IMG/VR virus record: IMGVR_UViG_3300009320_000004 | Location: 1 to 64,000 of that record | Reading direction: 5' to 3' (one strand) | From: a virus | DNA: 64,000 nt | Part shown: positions 8,303 through 18,093 of the stretch, one piece after another | Numbering within the stretch: the stretch's first letter is position 1 | How the letters are laid out: each line of letters starts with the position of its first letter | Translations under genes and position numbers: made by a program | Notes under the pieces: generated by a model | What the model was told of the DNA's origin: nothing | The model's input: only the letters and a program-made list of their open reading frames with translations | The model's database searches: none

Positions 8303-10243
8303 ATGCCTGCCAGCATCACAACGACTTTCCTGAACCATCCCGGCGGGACTCCCGTCGGGCCGGTAACGGTTGACGCGAGCCGGGACGACCTGCTCAAGGG
8401 TTATCAGGTCGTCAGCACGTCCGTCCACGACGCCTCGACCTACGCTTGGACCTTGGCGTTCAAGCCGGACTCGGCAGGGCCGTCGGCGTCTTCAGGCGAC
8501 GACTACGAGGGCGACCCCTCGGACGCCCAGTTGCTCGCCCCTGAAGGCACGACCTCCAAGACATGCCGGTTCAACGCGGACTGGAACGGTTCGTACCTGC
8601 TCCGGCTCGTGGTGGACGCCGGACTGCCGACCGAAGACACCATGTTCCTTCGGTTCCGCATCCTGACCACCTTCGCCAACCTCAAGCTCGTGGCAGCGGG
8701 CGAAAGGCGCGACTCGAACGGCATCGTTCCCGTGGACGCTTCAGCAGAGGGCTGGGCGGACGACCAGAACTCGAACATCCTGCGCCTGCTCGCGCTCACC
8801 CGACGGGCAGCCATGTCCGGGCGAGTCCTCTACGTGGACGCCAACAGGGGCCGGGACAACGCCGAAACCCAGAACGACCCGAGCAACGTCATCAAGATGC
8901 CCGGCCCGGACTCGGCGGCTCTGGACGAGACGGGGATTCGCATCGCAGCTCAGGGCTTTGCGGACTTCTCCTCCATCAATGCGGCCATCACCTACGCGAG
9001 CGCATGTGCAGCTCGCGGGGAAGCACCGCTGGAAGACGAGAACCCCTACGTCATCATGGTCGCCCCCGGTTACTACGAGGAAGCACTGGCCATCGTGCCG
9101 CACGTCTTCCTCGTCAACGCGGGTGAAGCCGGGATGACGTTCGCTGCCGACGACACCACTTTCCCAGCGGGGTCAGTCCTTGTCCGGGCAGTCACGGGCT
9201 ATCACTCCATGATAGGGGTTCCGACCTCGCCGCCGTCCTCAACGAACCCCATGATTCTGCGGGGCATCACGCTGGAAAGCACCGTGGCGACCGACAGCCC
9301 CGCTCTGCTCGTGGACGGTGGCTCGGCCTTCCTGCTTGAGTCCTCTGTCATCAAGAATGCGGACTTGGGGACCGCCCTGACCCTCGGGGACACCACCGAC
9401 TGGGCCTTCTTGAGTGCAGGCCGAAGCATGATTCAGGGGCCGGACCCGACTGTCGTCGCTCCGGGCGAAGAACCCTGCGGTCTTCTACTGGCCGGAGGGG
9501 GGATGTGCTTCGCGGTTCTGGCCGAGACAACTGTCACCGGGGCTGACGCGATTTTGAGTCCCAGCCCCTCGGCGGAACTCACCCTGAACTATTCGTCCGC
9601 CCATTGCGGGAAAGCGGACAACTGGTGCTACAAGGGAATCGCCAAGAGCTTGGTCATGGACTACTGCCATTTGGGCCACGGCACCGGGGCAGGCGGGGGT
9701 TCCGTGGGCGTCGGCGTTGGTGCGGCGGCGGGGGCATCTACCGAAAACATGGAGGTGATGGTCCGCCACAGCGACTTCTCCGGTGTCTACCGGGTACTCG
9801 GGGCCGCCACGACAGGCACCGTCGGTGTGACTTCCGGTGCGGTCACGCTGGATGACCTGAGCGACCTCGACCTCGTGGGCGGCAATATCACGCACACCGT
9901 TCTCCCCATCATCGGGGGCAGTGGCGGCAGCTCCGACGTATGGGAACCAGCCGAAGTAAATGCGGGCAACACCCCGTACTCGATGCAGTCCGGTGAGGTC
10001 ATCGCGGTCTGCATGACGACCGCCTCCGCAGTCGAAGTCGTGTTGCCCGATACTCCCACTGACGGGCGTCTCATCGTGGTCAAGGACCAGCAGGGCAATG
10101 CCGCGATTAACAACATCACCGTGACCTGTCAGGGAACGGACCTGTTCAACGCCGCACTGGGCGGGTTGGCGACGTACATCATCAACACCAACGGGGCGGC
10201 GATGACGTTCTTCTACTACGACGGTGTATGGTCCGCGATTTAG
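8303..10243 (+). CDS. Tail fibre/spike protein with pectate-lyase-like beta-helix
   Basis: This is a 646-residue virion protein. The N-terminal 130 residues form a beta domain with a Ser/Gly-rich linker (PDSAGPSASSGDDYEG). From about 170 to 480 the sequence resembles right-handed beta-helix proteins of the pectin-esterase type (SINAAITYASACAARGEAP, then VIMVAPGYYEEALAIVPHV). The C-terminal 90 residues look like a small beta cap (NAGNTPYSMQSGEVIAVCMT) with a GTDLFNAALGG stretch. It probably binds or cuts a surface polysaccharide, but catalytic residues are not identifiable by eye. A GAGGGAGA ribosome-binding site precedes the ATG. Confidence 0.65.
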   Translation: MPASITTTFLNHPGGTPVGPVTVDASRDDLLKGYQVVSTSVHDASTYAWTLAFKPDSAGPSASSGDDYEGDPSDAQLLAPEGTTSKTCRFNADWNGSYLLRLVVDAGLPTEDTMFLRFRILTTFANLKLVAAGERRDSNGIVPVDASAEGWADDQNSNILRLLALTRRAAMSGRVLYVDANRGRDNAETQNDPSNVIKMPGPDSAALDETGIRIAAQGFADFSSINAAITYASACAARGEAPLEDENPYVIMVAPGYYEEALAIVPHVFLVNAGEAGMTFAADDTTFPAGSVLVRAVTGYHSMIGVPTSPPSSTNPMILRGITLESTVATDSPALLVDGGSAFLLESSVIKNADLGTALTLGDTTDWAFLSAGRSMIQGPDPTVVAPGEEPCGLLLAGGGMCFAVLAETTVTGADAILSPSPSAELTLNYSSAHCGKADNWCYKGIAKSLVMDYCHLGHGTGAGGGSVGVGVGAAAGASTENMEVMVRHSDFSGVYRVLGAATTGTVGVTSGAVTLDDLSDLDLVGGNITHTVLPIIGGSGGSSDVWEPAEVNAGNTPYSMQSGEVIAVCMTTASAVEVVLPDTPTDGRLIVVKDQQGNAAINNITVTCQGTDLFNAALGGLATYIINTNGAAMTFFYYDGVWSAI

Positions 10244-10255
10244 TGAGATGGAAGA

Positions 10256-13200
10256 ATGGCCAACGGCTCTCCTGATTGTTGGGACACCGGGCCTTTCGGG
10301 TTCGGCCCGTTCCCTCCATGCCCATCCGTGCTGGTCTGCCCTCCGCACCCGGAGGCTTCCGGCTACGGCGGCGTAGGCTGGTCCGAGAGTCCCCTCACGC
10401 CACCTCCGGCGGGAGCGGCCTACGGCTTCTACCCTTACGGTGGTGCAGGCGGCTTCCCCGACCCGAAGATTCCCATCGACGGCGGCTTCGGCGGCGACCC
10501 CTACGGCCTCGGTCCTTACGGGTCCGTGGACAAGACACCCCCGCAGGTCGCGTCCGCTCTGAGCATCTCCGGCTGGGAAATCGAGGTCTTCTTCACCGAA
10601 CCGATGGACCCCCTCAATCCGGCTCTGCTTGACCCGGCGTCCTACACGCTGACCCCGGTGGCAGGGGCGGCTCCATCCGTCACCATCGAGAGCGTGCGGA
10701 TAGAAACGCTGGGTGAGGTGGACAGCACCCTCGGGACCGCCGGGGCCATGTCCGTCATCCTGAAGCACACGGGGACGACGCAGGGAGGCACCTACAGCAT
10801 CGTGGTAGTCGGCCCGACCGATATGTCCGGGAACCCCCTGCTGGATACGGGGCCGATTGTCCTCCTGTGCCGTGGCGAAGCACCGCCCTACACAGTCACC
10901 CCTATCGACCAAGAGATGCTCCGGCTGACCTTTGCCTACCCGATGCTGACAGCGGCGCTGGAACCGCACCCCGGTTCTGGCATCGACAATCCCAGTTCCT
11001 ACTCCTTCACCTCGGACCCGGACTACCCCATAGCCATCAGGGTGTCGGCGGCCACGCACCCCTTTGAAGGGAGCGCCGCCAAGGTGGGTCTGACCACCAC
11101 TGGGATGACCCGGCTCGACTACACCTGCATCGCCACCAACTCGACCGCCGTGGAGTACGACGGCAGCGTTCTTCCCTCGGCGGCCACCGGGTGTGACGGG
11201 CAAGAGCAGAACCCCCAGAACGGCTCCTCCGAAGTATCGGGCGGCCTGCTCCGGCTGAACCGGCCCGGCCCCGCTTGGGGTCCGTATGGCTGGGGCTTCT
11301 TCGAGCCTACGGTCCCGAGCGTCGCCCACATCACCCCGGACTCCACGACGCGCATGGACTTCACCTTCAACGCAGGGCAGGGCCTTTACAGCCCGGCGCT
11401 CGACGACCTTCCTGAATTCACGCTCGGGGAGGTCATCTTTCAGAACGGCCCGGCGACACAGGGGCTTGGCGTCCGGGTGGGCCTGAAGCGCGACGCGGCT
11501 GGGACGGACCTTCTCAGCTTCACCAACAACGCCTTCACGGTCGATGTTCTGGGGGATTGGAGTACCGGCACCCACACGCTGTCCCTTGTCTGGAACCAGA
11601 AGGCAGAGACGGCGGCCCTTCTGCTCGATGGGTTGCCGGTCGCGGTCACACCTTTCACGAACCTCACCGTGACAGATGACGCTGGGCCGGGTGTGACGTG
11701 GCTGTTCTTGGACGCCCCGACCAGCGTGACGGGCTTCCAGATTCTCGGCGTCGAGGCAACCTCCACCTATACGGTCTTTTCGGAGGCGTGGAACTTCCTT
11801 CACAACCACGAATCCGAGTTCGAGGGTGCCTACGCGGATACGAGGGACTGGCTTCAGACCCAACGCGGTCCGCTGGTCAAGGGTTGGGGCGACGCGACCC
11901 CGGCAACCAAGCAGGACGTGACCGTCTTGGTCAACGGGGTCGAGGTCGGTGTCGAGGACGTGAACCCGTACATCGGGCGCATCCAGCTCACCACACCGAT
12001 TCCATTCATGCCGCCGGGCGACATCGACGTGAAGGTGGACTACAAGTGGTTTGCCACGCCGACGATGGAACTGGCCGGGCTGAATACGCTGGGCCTCGTC
12101 CTCAACAAGTGGGACCGGGGCATTGGACACCATGACCCGGCGGCCCACGGGGAACAGAATCAAGACTTGCCGGACCATCCCAAGGGGAGGCCCGACACGG
12201 CGCGGTTCCCCATGGCGGTTGTCCTTGGTCCCATGACGCGCCCGTCGCCCATGCTCATCGGCCACCGATACCTCGGCTTCGAGCGGGAATACTCGGCGCT
12301 CCTGAACAGCCCCACGACGCTGCTCCTGAACACGAACCCGCACCAGACCTCCACAGATGCCTTCGAGGAGGCCGTGGGTGGGTCTACAGTGGCTTACGAG
12401 GCTACAGGCAGCCCTCGGGCGGCCACGCCTCCTTGGACGCTTCAGGGGACCGACACGGGCGCGTACAACACTGGGCAGGGGACGTGGACCCTCATCGACG
12501 CCCAGAGTGGCTCCTACGACCCGGACGACGCCCAGACAGCCATGTATTGGCGTGAGCTGGACCTCACATTCCCGTCGGCCATCACGCTCAACACGCGGTT
12601 CACCATCCCGGACACCTCGGCCATCAACCCGGACGGTGTGTTCACCGGGGTCGGCTTCGGGTTCCACAACAACCACGAGCTGTACCTCGTGGGGGCGCTG
12701 CTCGTGAACGGCCTTCAGCATGTGGGGATGCTCATCGACCCCCGCAAGGTCCAGCAGGTCGGCGCGTGGGAGATTGGCCCCGAGACGACTGCGACCATCA
12801 CCAGCACGACGACCATGAGCGTGCCGTCGGCGGAGGTGCCGACCGACTTCAAGGATGGCGACCGCTTCCAGATTCTCGAAGGCCCGCAGGCAGGGGTCCA
12901 CACGGCGACCCACGTCGTCGCCCAGTGCGACGGGACATCGACCTGCACCGTCAGCCCGGCCTTCCCGGCGGACCCGACCAAGTACGGGAACAACTACCCG
13001 ACCGCCATCTTCGAGACTCCGTGGAACGGCCTCTCGACCTACAGGCTCGTGGCGGACCCGGACCAGAAGGTCGCAACCTTGGCCATGTCCGGGACGACCA
13101 CCTCGGACATCGTTACCCTCGACGGTAACGTCCCGGTCCTCCCAATGCCCGCCGAGACTTCCCTCATCTTGACCCAGACGGGTGAGGGGCAGGTGTTCTG

Positions 13201-16200
13201 GGGTTCCCTGAGCCGGATGGCCACGAACACCAGCACATGGTCCTTCGTTCGTTACGGCATCACGCCGGACCAGTCCTACTTCCGCAGCCACTCGAAGGCG
13301 GTGGCAACCGAGATGGGGGTGGTGCCGGAGCATGACCCGAATTTCGAGTGGTACACCCAGCAAACTTTCGGTTACTCGAAGGCGCTAAGTAACGATGACG
13401 ACGTGCTTCTCAAGGCTACGAGTGCCTCGGAAAGTTTGAAGTTTCTGTTTGGGTACAAGCGAATCGAACCCTTCTTCGCTCCTGATTCAAACTTGGACCT
13501 TCGGGCAAACTTTCGGATGGACACAGGCACGTTAGGGGCCGGGGACACCGAAATTGTCCTGAACGACGGCAACCGGGAGATACGGCTTGCAACCCTCCTC
13601 TACGTGAAATGTCCGGGGCAACTCTGCTACCGACGACTCATCGACCTCCCGGTCATCAGCATGGCCGGGCTGCTCGCGCCGTTGGCGCAGGACTGGACGG
13701 AAGTGGCCGGGTCCTCTGGGACTGGGGCATCTCACATCTCGGACTTCATCACGTCCCAGTCGGTGGGTGAGAGCCTCCGTTACACCGGCAACCTCGACAC
13801 GGCTGGGCTGTGCTTCTCGGAGGAAGGCGACCGGGTACTGGAAGCTCGGTTCGCCGTGGACTCCGTGACGTTCAACGGGGACGACTCCGGCATCTTCATC
13901 GGTGGGGATTTCGGCCAAGCCAATTACTACGGCGAGATTCGGCTCATCGATGGAGGGGTGCGCCTGCTGGACGCCAACGGCGTCACCGTGCAGGATTACA
14001 CCTTCGACTGGGACGACGGCGAGTTCCACACCTACAGGCTCGTGGCCTCTCAGGGCGTCGTGACCCTGTTCCTCGATGATGAGGCCGTGACCCCGACACT
14101 CGTGGACACCCAGTTCCCCGGCGGGACGGGCAACGACACCTGCTTGTGGGGCGTCCACGACGCGGCTGGACTGACGGCTAGCTCAGTTCGCTGGCGCTCG
14201 TTGTCGTACTCGATGCTGCCGCCTCCTCTGTCTTACCGCACGCTGGGCGTGTGGAAAGGCGGGGACAAGAGCGACATCGACAACTGGGAGATTCCCCGGA
14301 CCGACGCGACGGACACCAAGAACTCGGCAGAGACAGGCCCGGTCGTGGAGGACATGGACTGGCGGGAGTGGACCGAGGTCCGCATCCTCCGCACCCCGAC
14401 GTGGGGTGTGACGGTCTTCCGCCCGGACATGCCTCTGCCTCCTTACTACCAGCCGGAGACGCCCGGTGTTCCCGGCAGCGGCTTCACCAACGAGACGACA
14501 GAACCGTCGGCGGGCTGGATTAACCTCGAATACCCGGTGCTGCCTCGCGTGCCGTCCACCTTTGGGTTCGTGGGCTTCGGTTCCTTCGACCCACGCTCTG
14601 TCACCCAGCAGCGATGGGACTTCGTGCGCTACCGCTTGTTCAAGGTGGCCACGGTGGACTTCATGCAGCCGCAGGGCATGGTCCTCAACCGGGCCAACAT
14701 CATCAACAGCGGCGAGCGCACGCAGGACGTGACCTACGAACGTATCGCGGTGCAGACCCTCGACAAGAGGCGGCTCTCCCTGCGCCCGACCCAGATGTAC
14801 GCGAGCAGTGTCTACAAGGTCATCGACGGGACGACCATCTACACCTACATGCAGTACACCTTCGACGAGGACTCTCAAGTCCTGACGCTGGGGAGGGACT
14901 CGGACGGCAACGATTACGAGTTCTCCGGCGAGACAGTCTCCGTCGAGGTCATCTTCATCCCCGGCCAAGCCACGGTGACGTACCTTCAGAACCAGCCGCT
15001 CCTTGACGGTGTGACCCTCCTGAACGAGGGGACGCCGCCGGTCCCCAAGAGTCAGACCGGGGACTCGGAGTGGGAAGAGGTCAACGGGACGCGGCTCAAC
15101 GACCCGGACGACACGCTGAACGACCCCGGCGTGGCACTGAACGACCCGTATCGAATCCTGACCCACCGCGACCCCGAGGGCGCTCGCTACGAGTCGCTGG
15201 ACTTCATCGAGGTGGACAACGATGGGTCGGAAGACCTCATCTCGTCCATCTGTGAAGGGACACTCCCGCAGGGCTTCTCGGGCCTCGACCCGGACTGCGG
15301 CGACGACATCTACACGAACGATGGGGCATCCGTCGGTAGCACCGGAGGCGACCCCCTCGATGGCGCAGGGGCCAGCGCGGACTTGCAGACAACCGGGGAC
15401 AAGGTGGGCTGCCCAGTTGGCGCTCATGTCCTCGAACTCAGCGGCACGATGCTCTGGGACAAGGCGGAGTTCCCCAAGCAGCCCGACTTCGAGCAGGGCG
15501 GCGGGATGCCCGGCCATGTCCTGTTTGCCTCGGGGGGCGGCTACCTCGGTCCCGTTGTGGACGGCGACGGCAACCCCATCGGCCAGCAACCTCTCGGTGG
15601 GACTCTGGGTCCGGGGACTGCTGTCCTGTGGCCGAACTACCCCTCCAAGGAGGGCCGCGCTGGTCGCGGCGAGGGCAGAATCTACCAGCGGACCGACTGG
15701 CACCTGCAACTGTGGTCGGTCATGTCCGTTCCTGCCGGGAGCGTCGGGTCGGTCGGCCCCGGCCCTGCGGTGGAGACTCCTCTGGAAGAAGACTGGGATT
15801 GGGCCGCTGTGGACAACACGCCCCCGTCCCGGCCCCACAACTGGACCCGTAACCCGTCCGGCCCGGCTCCCTCGAACGGGATGGGGGCGGCCTTTGCAGA
15901 GATGACCGGGGCCGGGGACTACTCGCACATCGGGCCATGGGGTGGCCTCGACACGCTGACCCCGGAAAGGGACCACGGCTTCTTCGAGTTCCTCACCACG
16001 GACCCCGACGCCCTCGATGGCGTGCAGGTCCGGCTCGAAGACGAATTCGTCGGTGGGGGAGTGACCCTCACTGGCCGCAAAGTCCCCTTGGTTTCAACAG
16101 ACTTCGGGGTGATGGTCCAGCCGCATGTGCAGCTCGCGGAAGCCATCAACCGGCAAACCAGTGTGCCTACCCTCATCGCCTTTGCAGGCGTTACATTGGC

Positions 16201-16510
16201 TGGACGGCCCACTGTGATGGTGGAATCCATCATGCCAGTCAGTACGTCCTACTTGCCCGTCATCACCACCATCATGCCAAGCCTCATCGTACTGGCCGGG
16301 GTCGCCCCGGACATCACGCCTCCCCCAGTCGGGGAGTCCGGGGTGTTGACCGGAGGAGCTGGAATTCGGCAAAGCTCACTCCTCGCGGGCGGCTTTTCGA
16401 CTGTCGTGGGCGGTGTTCACGACCCTTGGCTCGGTATTGTGTGTGAAGGGGGACACTCGTTGCCGCCGGGTGTTGTGTCCACCCGAATAATTCGGGCGGC
16501 TAACCCTTGA
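10256..16510 (+). CDS. Giant tail protein with Ig-like and LamG-like domains
   Basis: This is a 2084-residue virion protein. The first 90 residues are rich in Gly, Pro and Tyr (FGGDPYGLGPYG). An Ig-like domain follows (QVASALSISGWEIEVFFTEP). At least two stretches have the concanavalin/laminin-G pattern in which an alanine or leucine strand carries a short DG or DD turn: around residues 365-500 (WSTGTHTLSLVWNQ) and 1160-1310 (DDGEFHTYRLVASQGVVTLF). The section between them looks like a further related copy (STYRLVADPDQKVATLAM). The C-terminal 100 residues are hydrophobic and Gly-rich. It is probably a fibre or tail-tip protein with several carbohydrate-binding modules. Just before the stop a perfect 6-bp palindrome (CCCGAA/TTCGGG) is present in the DNA. 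Confidence 0.65.
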   Translation: MANGSPDCWDTGPFGFGPFPPCPSVLVCPPHPEASGYGGVGWSESPLTPPPAGAAYGFYPYGGAGGFPDPKIPIDGGFGGDPYGLGPYGSVDKTPPQVASALSISGWEIEVFFTEPMDPLNPALLDPASYTLTPVAGAAPSVTIESVRIETLGEVDSTLGTAGAMSVILKHTGTTQGGTYSIVVVGPTDMSGNPLLDTGPIVLLCRGEAPPYTVTPIDQEMLRLTFAYPMLTAALEPHPGSGIDNPSSYSFTSDPDYPIAIRVSAATHPFEGSAAKVGLTTTGMTRLDYTCIATNSTAVEYDGSVLPSAATGCDGQEQNPQNGSSEVSGGLLRLNRPGPAWGPYGWGFFEPTVPSVAHITPDSTTRMDFTFNAGQGLYSPALDDLPEFTLGEVIFQNGPATQGLGVRVGLKRDAAGTDLLSFTNNAFTVDVLGDWSTGTHTLSLVWNQKAETAALLLDGLPVAVTPFTNLTVTDDAGPGVTWLFLDAPTSVTGFQILGVEATSTYTVFSEAWNFLHNHESEFEGAYADTRDWLQTQRGPLVKGWGDATPATKQDVTVLVNGVEVGVEDVNPYIGRIQLTTPIPFMPPGDIDVKVDYKWFATPTMELAGLNTLGLVLNKWDRGIGHHDPAAHGEQNQDLPDHPKGRPDTARFPMAVVLGPMTRPSPMLIGHRYLGFEREYSALLNSPTTLLLNTNPHQTSTDAFEEAVGGSTVAYEATGSPRAATPPWTLQGTDTGAYNTGQGTWTLIDAQSGSYDPDDAQTAMYWRELDLTFPSAITLNTRFTIPDTSAINPDGVFTGVGFGFHNNHELYLVGALLVNGLQHVGMLIDPRKVQQVGAWEIGPETTATITSTTTMSVPSAEVPTDFKDGDRFQILEGPQAGVHTATHVVAQCDGTSTCTVSPAFPADPTKYGNNYPTAIFETPWNGLSTYRLVADPDQKVATLAMSGTTTSDIVTLDGNVPVLPMPAETSLILTQTGEGQVFWGSLSRMATNTSTWSFVRYGITPDQSYFRSHSKAVATEMGVVPEHDPNFEWYTQQTFGYSKALSNDDDVLLKATSASESLKFLFGYKRIEPFFAPDSNLDLRANFRMDTGTLGAGDTEIVLNDGNREIRLATLLYVKCPGQLCYRRLIDLPVISMAGLLAPLAQDWTEVAGSSGTGASHISDFITSQSVGESLRYTGNLDTAGLCFSEEGDRVLEARFAVDSVTFNGDDSGIFIGGDFGQANYYGEIRLIDGGVRLLDANGVTVQDYTFDWDDGEFHTYRLVASQGVVTLFLDDEAVTPTLVDTQFPGGTGNDTCLWGVHDAAGLTASSVRWRSLSYSMLPPPLSYRTLGVWKGGDKSDIDNWEIPRTDATDTKNSAETGPVVEDMDWREWTEVRILRTPTWGVTVFRPDMPLPPYYQPETPGVPGSGFTNETTEPSAGWINLEYPVLPRVPSTFGFVGFGSFDPRSVTQQRWDFVRYRLFKVATVDFMQPQGMVLNRANIINSGERTQDVTYERIAVQTLDKRRLSLRPTQMYASSVYKVIDGTTIYTYMQYTFDEDSQVLTLGRDSDGNDYEFSGETVSVEVIFIPGQATVTYLQNQPLLDGVTLLNEGTPPVPKSQTGDSEWEEVNGTRLNDPDDTLNDPGVALNDPYRILTHRDPEGARYESLDFIEVDNDGSEDLISSICEGTLPQGFSGLDPDCGDDIYTNDGASVGSTGGDPLDGAGASADLQTTGDKVGCPVGAHVLELSGTMLWDKAEFPKQPDFEQGGGMPGHVLFASGGGYLGPVVDGDGNPIGQQPLGGTLGPGTAVLWPNYPSKEGRAGRGEGRIYQRTDWHLQLWSVMSVPAGSVGSVGPGPAVETPLEEDWDWAAVDNTPPSRPHNWTRNPSGPAPSNGMGAAFAEMTGAGDYSHIGPWGGLDTLTPERDHGFFEFLTTDPDALDGVQVRLEDEFVGGGVTLTGRKVPLVSTDFGVMVQPHVQLAEAINRQTSVPTLIAFAGVTLAGRPTVMVESIMPVSTSYLPVITTIMPSLIVLAGVAPDITPPPVGESGVLTGGAGIRQSSLLAGGFSTVVGGVHDPWLGIVCEGGHSLPPGVVSTRIIRAANP

Positions 16511-16519
16511 GTCAATAGA

Positions 16520-16535
16520 GCGCCTATCTCGGCGC
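16520..16535 (+). other. Short intergenic hairpin between virion genes
   Basis: GCGCC and GGCGC flank a 6-base loop (TATCTC) in the 59-bp gap before 16570. The loop overlaps a CCTAT string like the promoter-type elements elsewhere. No T-run follows, so it is not a classical terminator; it may be a processing site or leader hairpin. Confidence 0.3.
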
Positions 16536-16569
16536 ACAAGTAGGAACTGCGGTTTATTTGGAGAGGGAT

Positions 16570-17244
16570 ATGTCCCAAGTCTTCCGTGACCGTGTAAAGA
16601 TGGGCGGGGATGCCATGCAGGCGGCCTGTCTCGACCTTGGGGTGTTCCCTGAGAGCTTCCTCTGCGGACCCAAGAAGGGGCAACTGTTCATCGAGATGAT
16701 TGACGCCCGGACCGGCGAAGTGCTGGACGAGCGCGAGCTGGACAACATCATCACTCTCGATGCGGGCATCTTGGCTGCCCGGCTGTTCAAGGACAGCGAG
16801 ACGCCCACGGCGGGCCGCAACAACGGCCTCATCATGCTCGGGGTCGGGACCGGAGCGCCGGGCAACCTGCTCTCCCCGGATGCCCCGCAGCGGGAGCAGC
16901 GTCGCCTCGTAGTGGAGATTGGCCGCAAGGCGTTCTCCTCCACGCAGTTCCGCAACGCCGATGGCGTGGCCGTGGCGTACCCCACGAACATCGTGGACTT
17001 CACCACCACCTTCGGGGAAGGCGAAGCAGTCGGGCCGCTCAATGAGATGGGCCTGATGAACACCTACTCCCTCTCCCCGGCCACCCGGAATCCCATCGAC
17101 AACGGGCCGGGAACCCCCACTCCCACCTACGACCCGACCATCGACGTGACCGGACACGACATTCTGGCCAACTACCTGACTTTCTCGGTCATCACGAAAC
17201 CGTCAACCGCTGTCCTCAGCATAACGTGGAGGCTCACCTTCTGA
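16570..17244 (+). CDS. Tail-associated protein
   Basis: This 224-residue protein is placed at ATG 16570 because TTGGAGAGGG lies just upstream; a TTG at 16558 in the same frame would bury that site. The pattern DNIITLDAGILAARLF followed by GLIMLGVGTGAPG is one I associate with short virion proteins next to tail fibres in large phages. The C-terminus ends in alternating beta residues (STAVLSITWRLTF). No signal peptide or membrane span is present. It may be a fibre-connecting or tail-decorating protein. Its stop overlaps the next start (TGATG). Confidence 0.6.
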   Translation: MSQVFRDRVKMGGDAMQAACLDLGVFPESFLCGPKKGQLFIEMIDARTGEVLDERELDNIITLDAGILAARLFKDSETPTAGRNNGLIMLGVGTGAPGNLLSPDAPQREQRRLVVEIGRKAFSSTQFRNADGVAVAYPTNIVDFTTTFGEGEAVGPLNEMGLMNTYSLSPATRNPIDNGPGTPTPTYDPTIDVTGHDILANYLTFSVITKPSTAVLSITWRLTF

Positions 17245-18068
17245 TGCAGGCTTCCGCGTCCAACGCCCGAGAGGGTATCGGCAGTAACGTGGTTGGTCAG
17301 GCTCCGTCCGTGGTGTCCTGCCGCATCTGCGGGGCCGAGAGGAAGCAGCTTGGGAGGCACCTGAGAGCCGCACACGACATCTCTCCGGCCAACTACCTTG
17401 CTCGGTTCCCCGGAGCCTTGACGGATGCACCGGCCAGCAGGAGCCGTTCACAGGATTGCCGGAGGAAGCAAGCCGCAGCCGCGAGCAAGCGGTGGGGGTC
17501 CGCCCAAGAGAGGAAGGCCCAGTCGGAGAGAATGAAGCTGTCCGCCCCGTGGACGGGCAAGTCCCTGACGGATGAACATCGGGACGCCATCAGCCGGGGT
17601 TGTACGGGAAAGACCAAGGTGCGGAGGGAATCGACGGACGGGTTCTCCCCCAGACGCTACCGGACGCACGGTGGGCGTGCCAGAGGAGGCAGGCGACCGG
17701 ACATACCGCACGCTTGCCGTTCCTTGATGGAGGCGAACTTCGCCCGAGTCCTTCTTCGGGAGGGCGTCCCATACGAGTACCGCCCCAGTGTGGTCGGACT
17801 CGACTGGGTGCCGTCGTTTCGGTTGCTCAGACCGCTGTGGGAACTGGTCCCCTCGGGATGGGTGGAAGTGGTCGGATGGAGCAGGCGCACAGGCTTCTTG
17901 CCGAAGTCTCTGGCCACTCGGCTGGCCCAATTCGAGGGCCAAACCGGGACCAAGGTTTCCACGGTGTGCCTGAACAGCACTCTGTGGAGGGCCATGGAGG
18001 GCATCTATTCTCCGCTCATCCCCCAGTGGGAGCGGAGAGGGGTGGACCCGGACGTGAGGCGCACATGA
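17244..18068 (+). CDS. Putative homing endonuclease: MucR-like finger, NUMOD repeats, PD-(D/E)XK-like core
   Basis: This is a 274-residue basic protein. Residues 25-55 resemble the Ros/MucR zinc finger (CRICGAERKQLGRHLRAAHD, then SPANYLARFPG). Residues about 85-125 contain NUMOD-type repeats (QSERMKLSAPWTGKS, TDEHRDAISRGCTGKTK). The C-terminal third has the layout of a restriction-type nuclease: a helix with a glutamate (SLMEANFARVLLREG), YEYRP, a strand with VPSFRLL, then WVEVVGW. This resembles the YxPDF...EVKG core of nucleases in Vsr-like or PD-(D/E)XK homing enzymes, but the aspartate and lysine of the canonical motif are replaced (PSF, EVVG), so activity is uncertain. The ATG overlaps the previous stop, which is typical of a homing gene settled at a gene junction. 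Confidence 0.6.
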   Translation: MQASASNAREGIGSNVVGQAPSVVSCRICGAERKQLGRHLRAAHDISPANYLARFPGALTDAPASRSRSQDCRRKQAAAASKRWGSAQERKAQSERMKLSAPWTGKSLTDEHRDAISRGCTGKTKVRRESTDGFSPRRYRTHGGRARGGRRPDIPHACRSLMEANFARVLLREGVPYEYRPSVVGLDWVPSFRLLRPLWELVPSGWVEVVGWSRRTGFLPKSLATRLAQFEGQTGTKVSTVCLNSTLWRAMEGIYSPLIPQWERRGVDPDVRRT

Positions 18069-18093
18069 CGGCAAGGCTACGAGGACGCGACGC

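Noticed and set aside
9485-13363. Very long open frame (over 1200 codons) antisense to fibre genes
   Set aside because: Rich in Arg, His, Gly and Val with no domain pattern; it is the expected mirror of G+C-rich third positions in the plus-strand genes, whose translations show real tail features. Similar antisense frames at 18370-21315, 21585-25391, 25926-29105, 35911-39822 and 61292-63811 were rejected for the same reason.
16482-16496. Perfect palindrome CCCGAA-TAA-TTCGGG near the end of the 2084-residue gene
   Set aside because: Too short and without a T-run to call a terminator; it lies inside the coding sequence.
16558-16569. TTG start for the protein at 16570
   Set aside because: It would place the Shine-Dalgarno-like GGAGAGGG inside the coding sequence; the ATG at 16570 is better supported.
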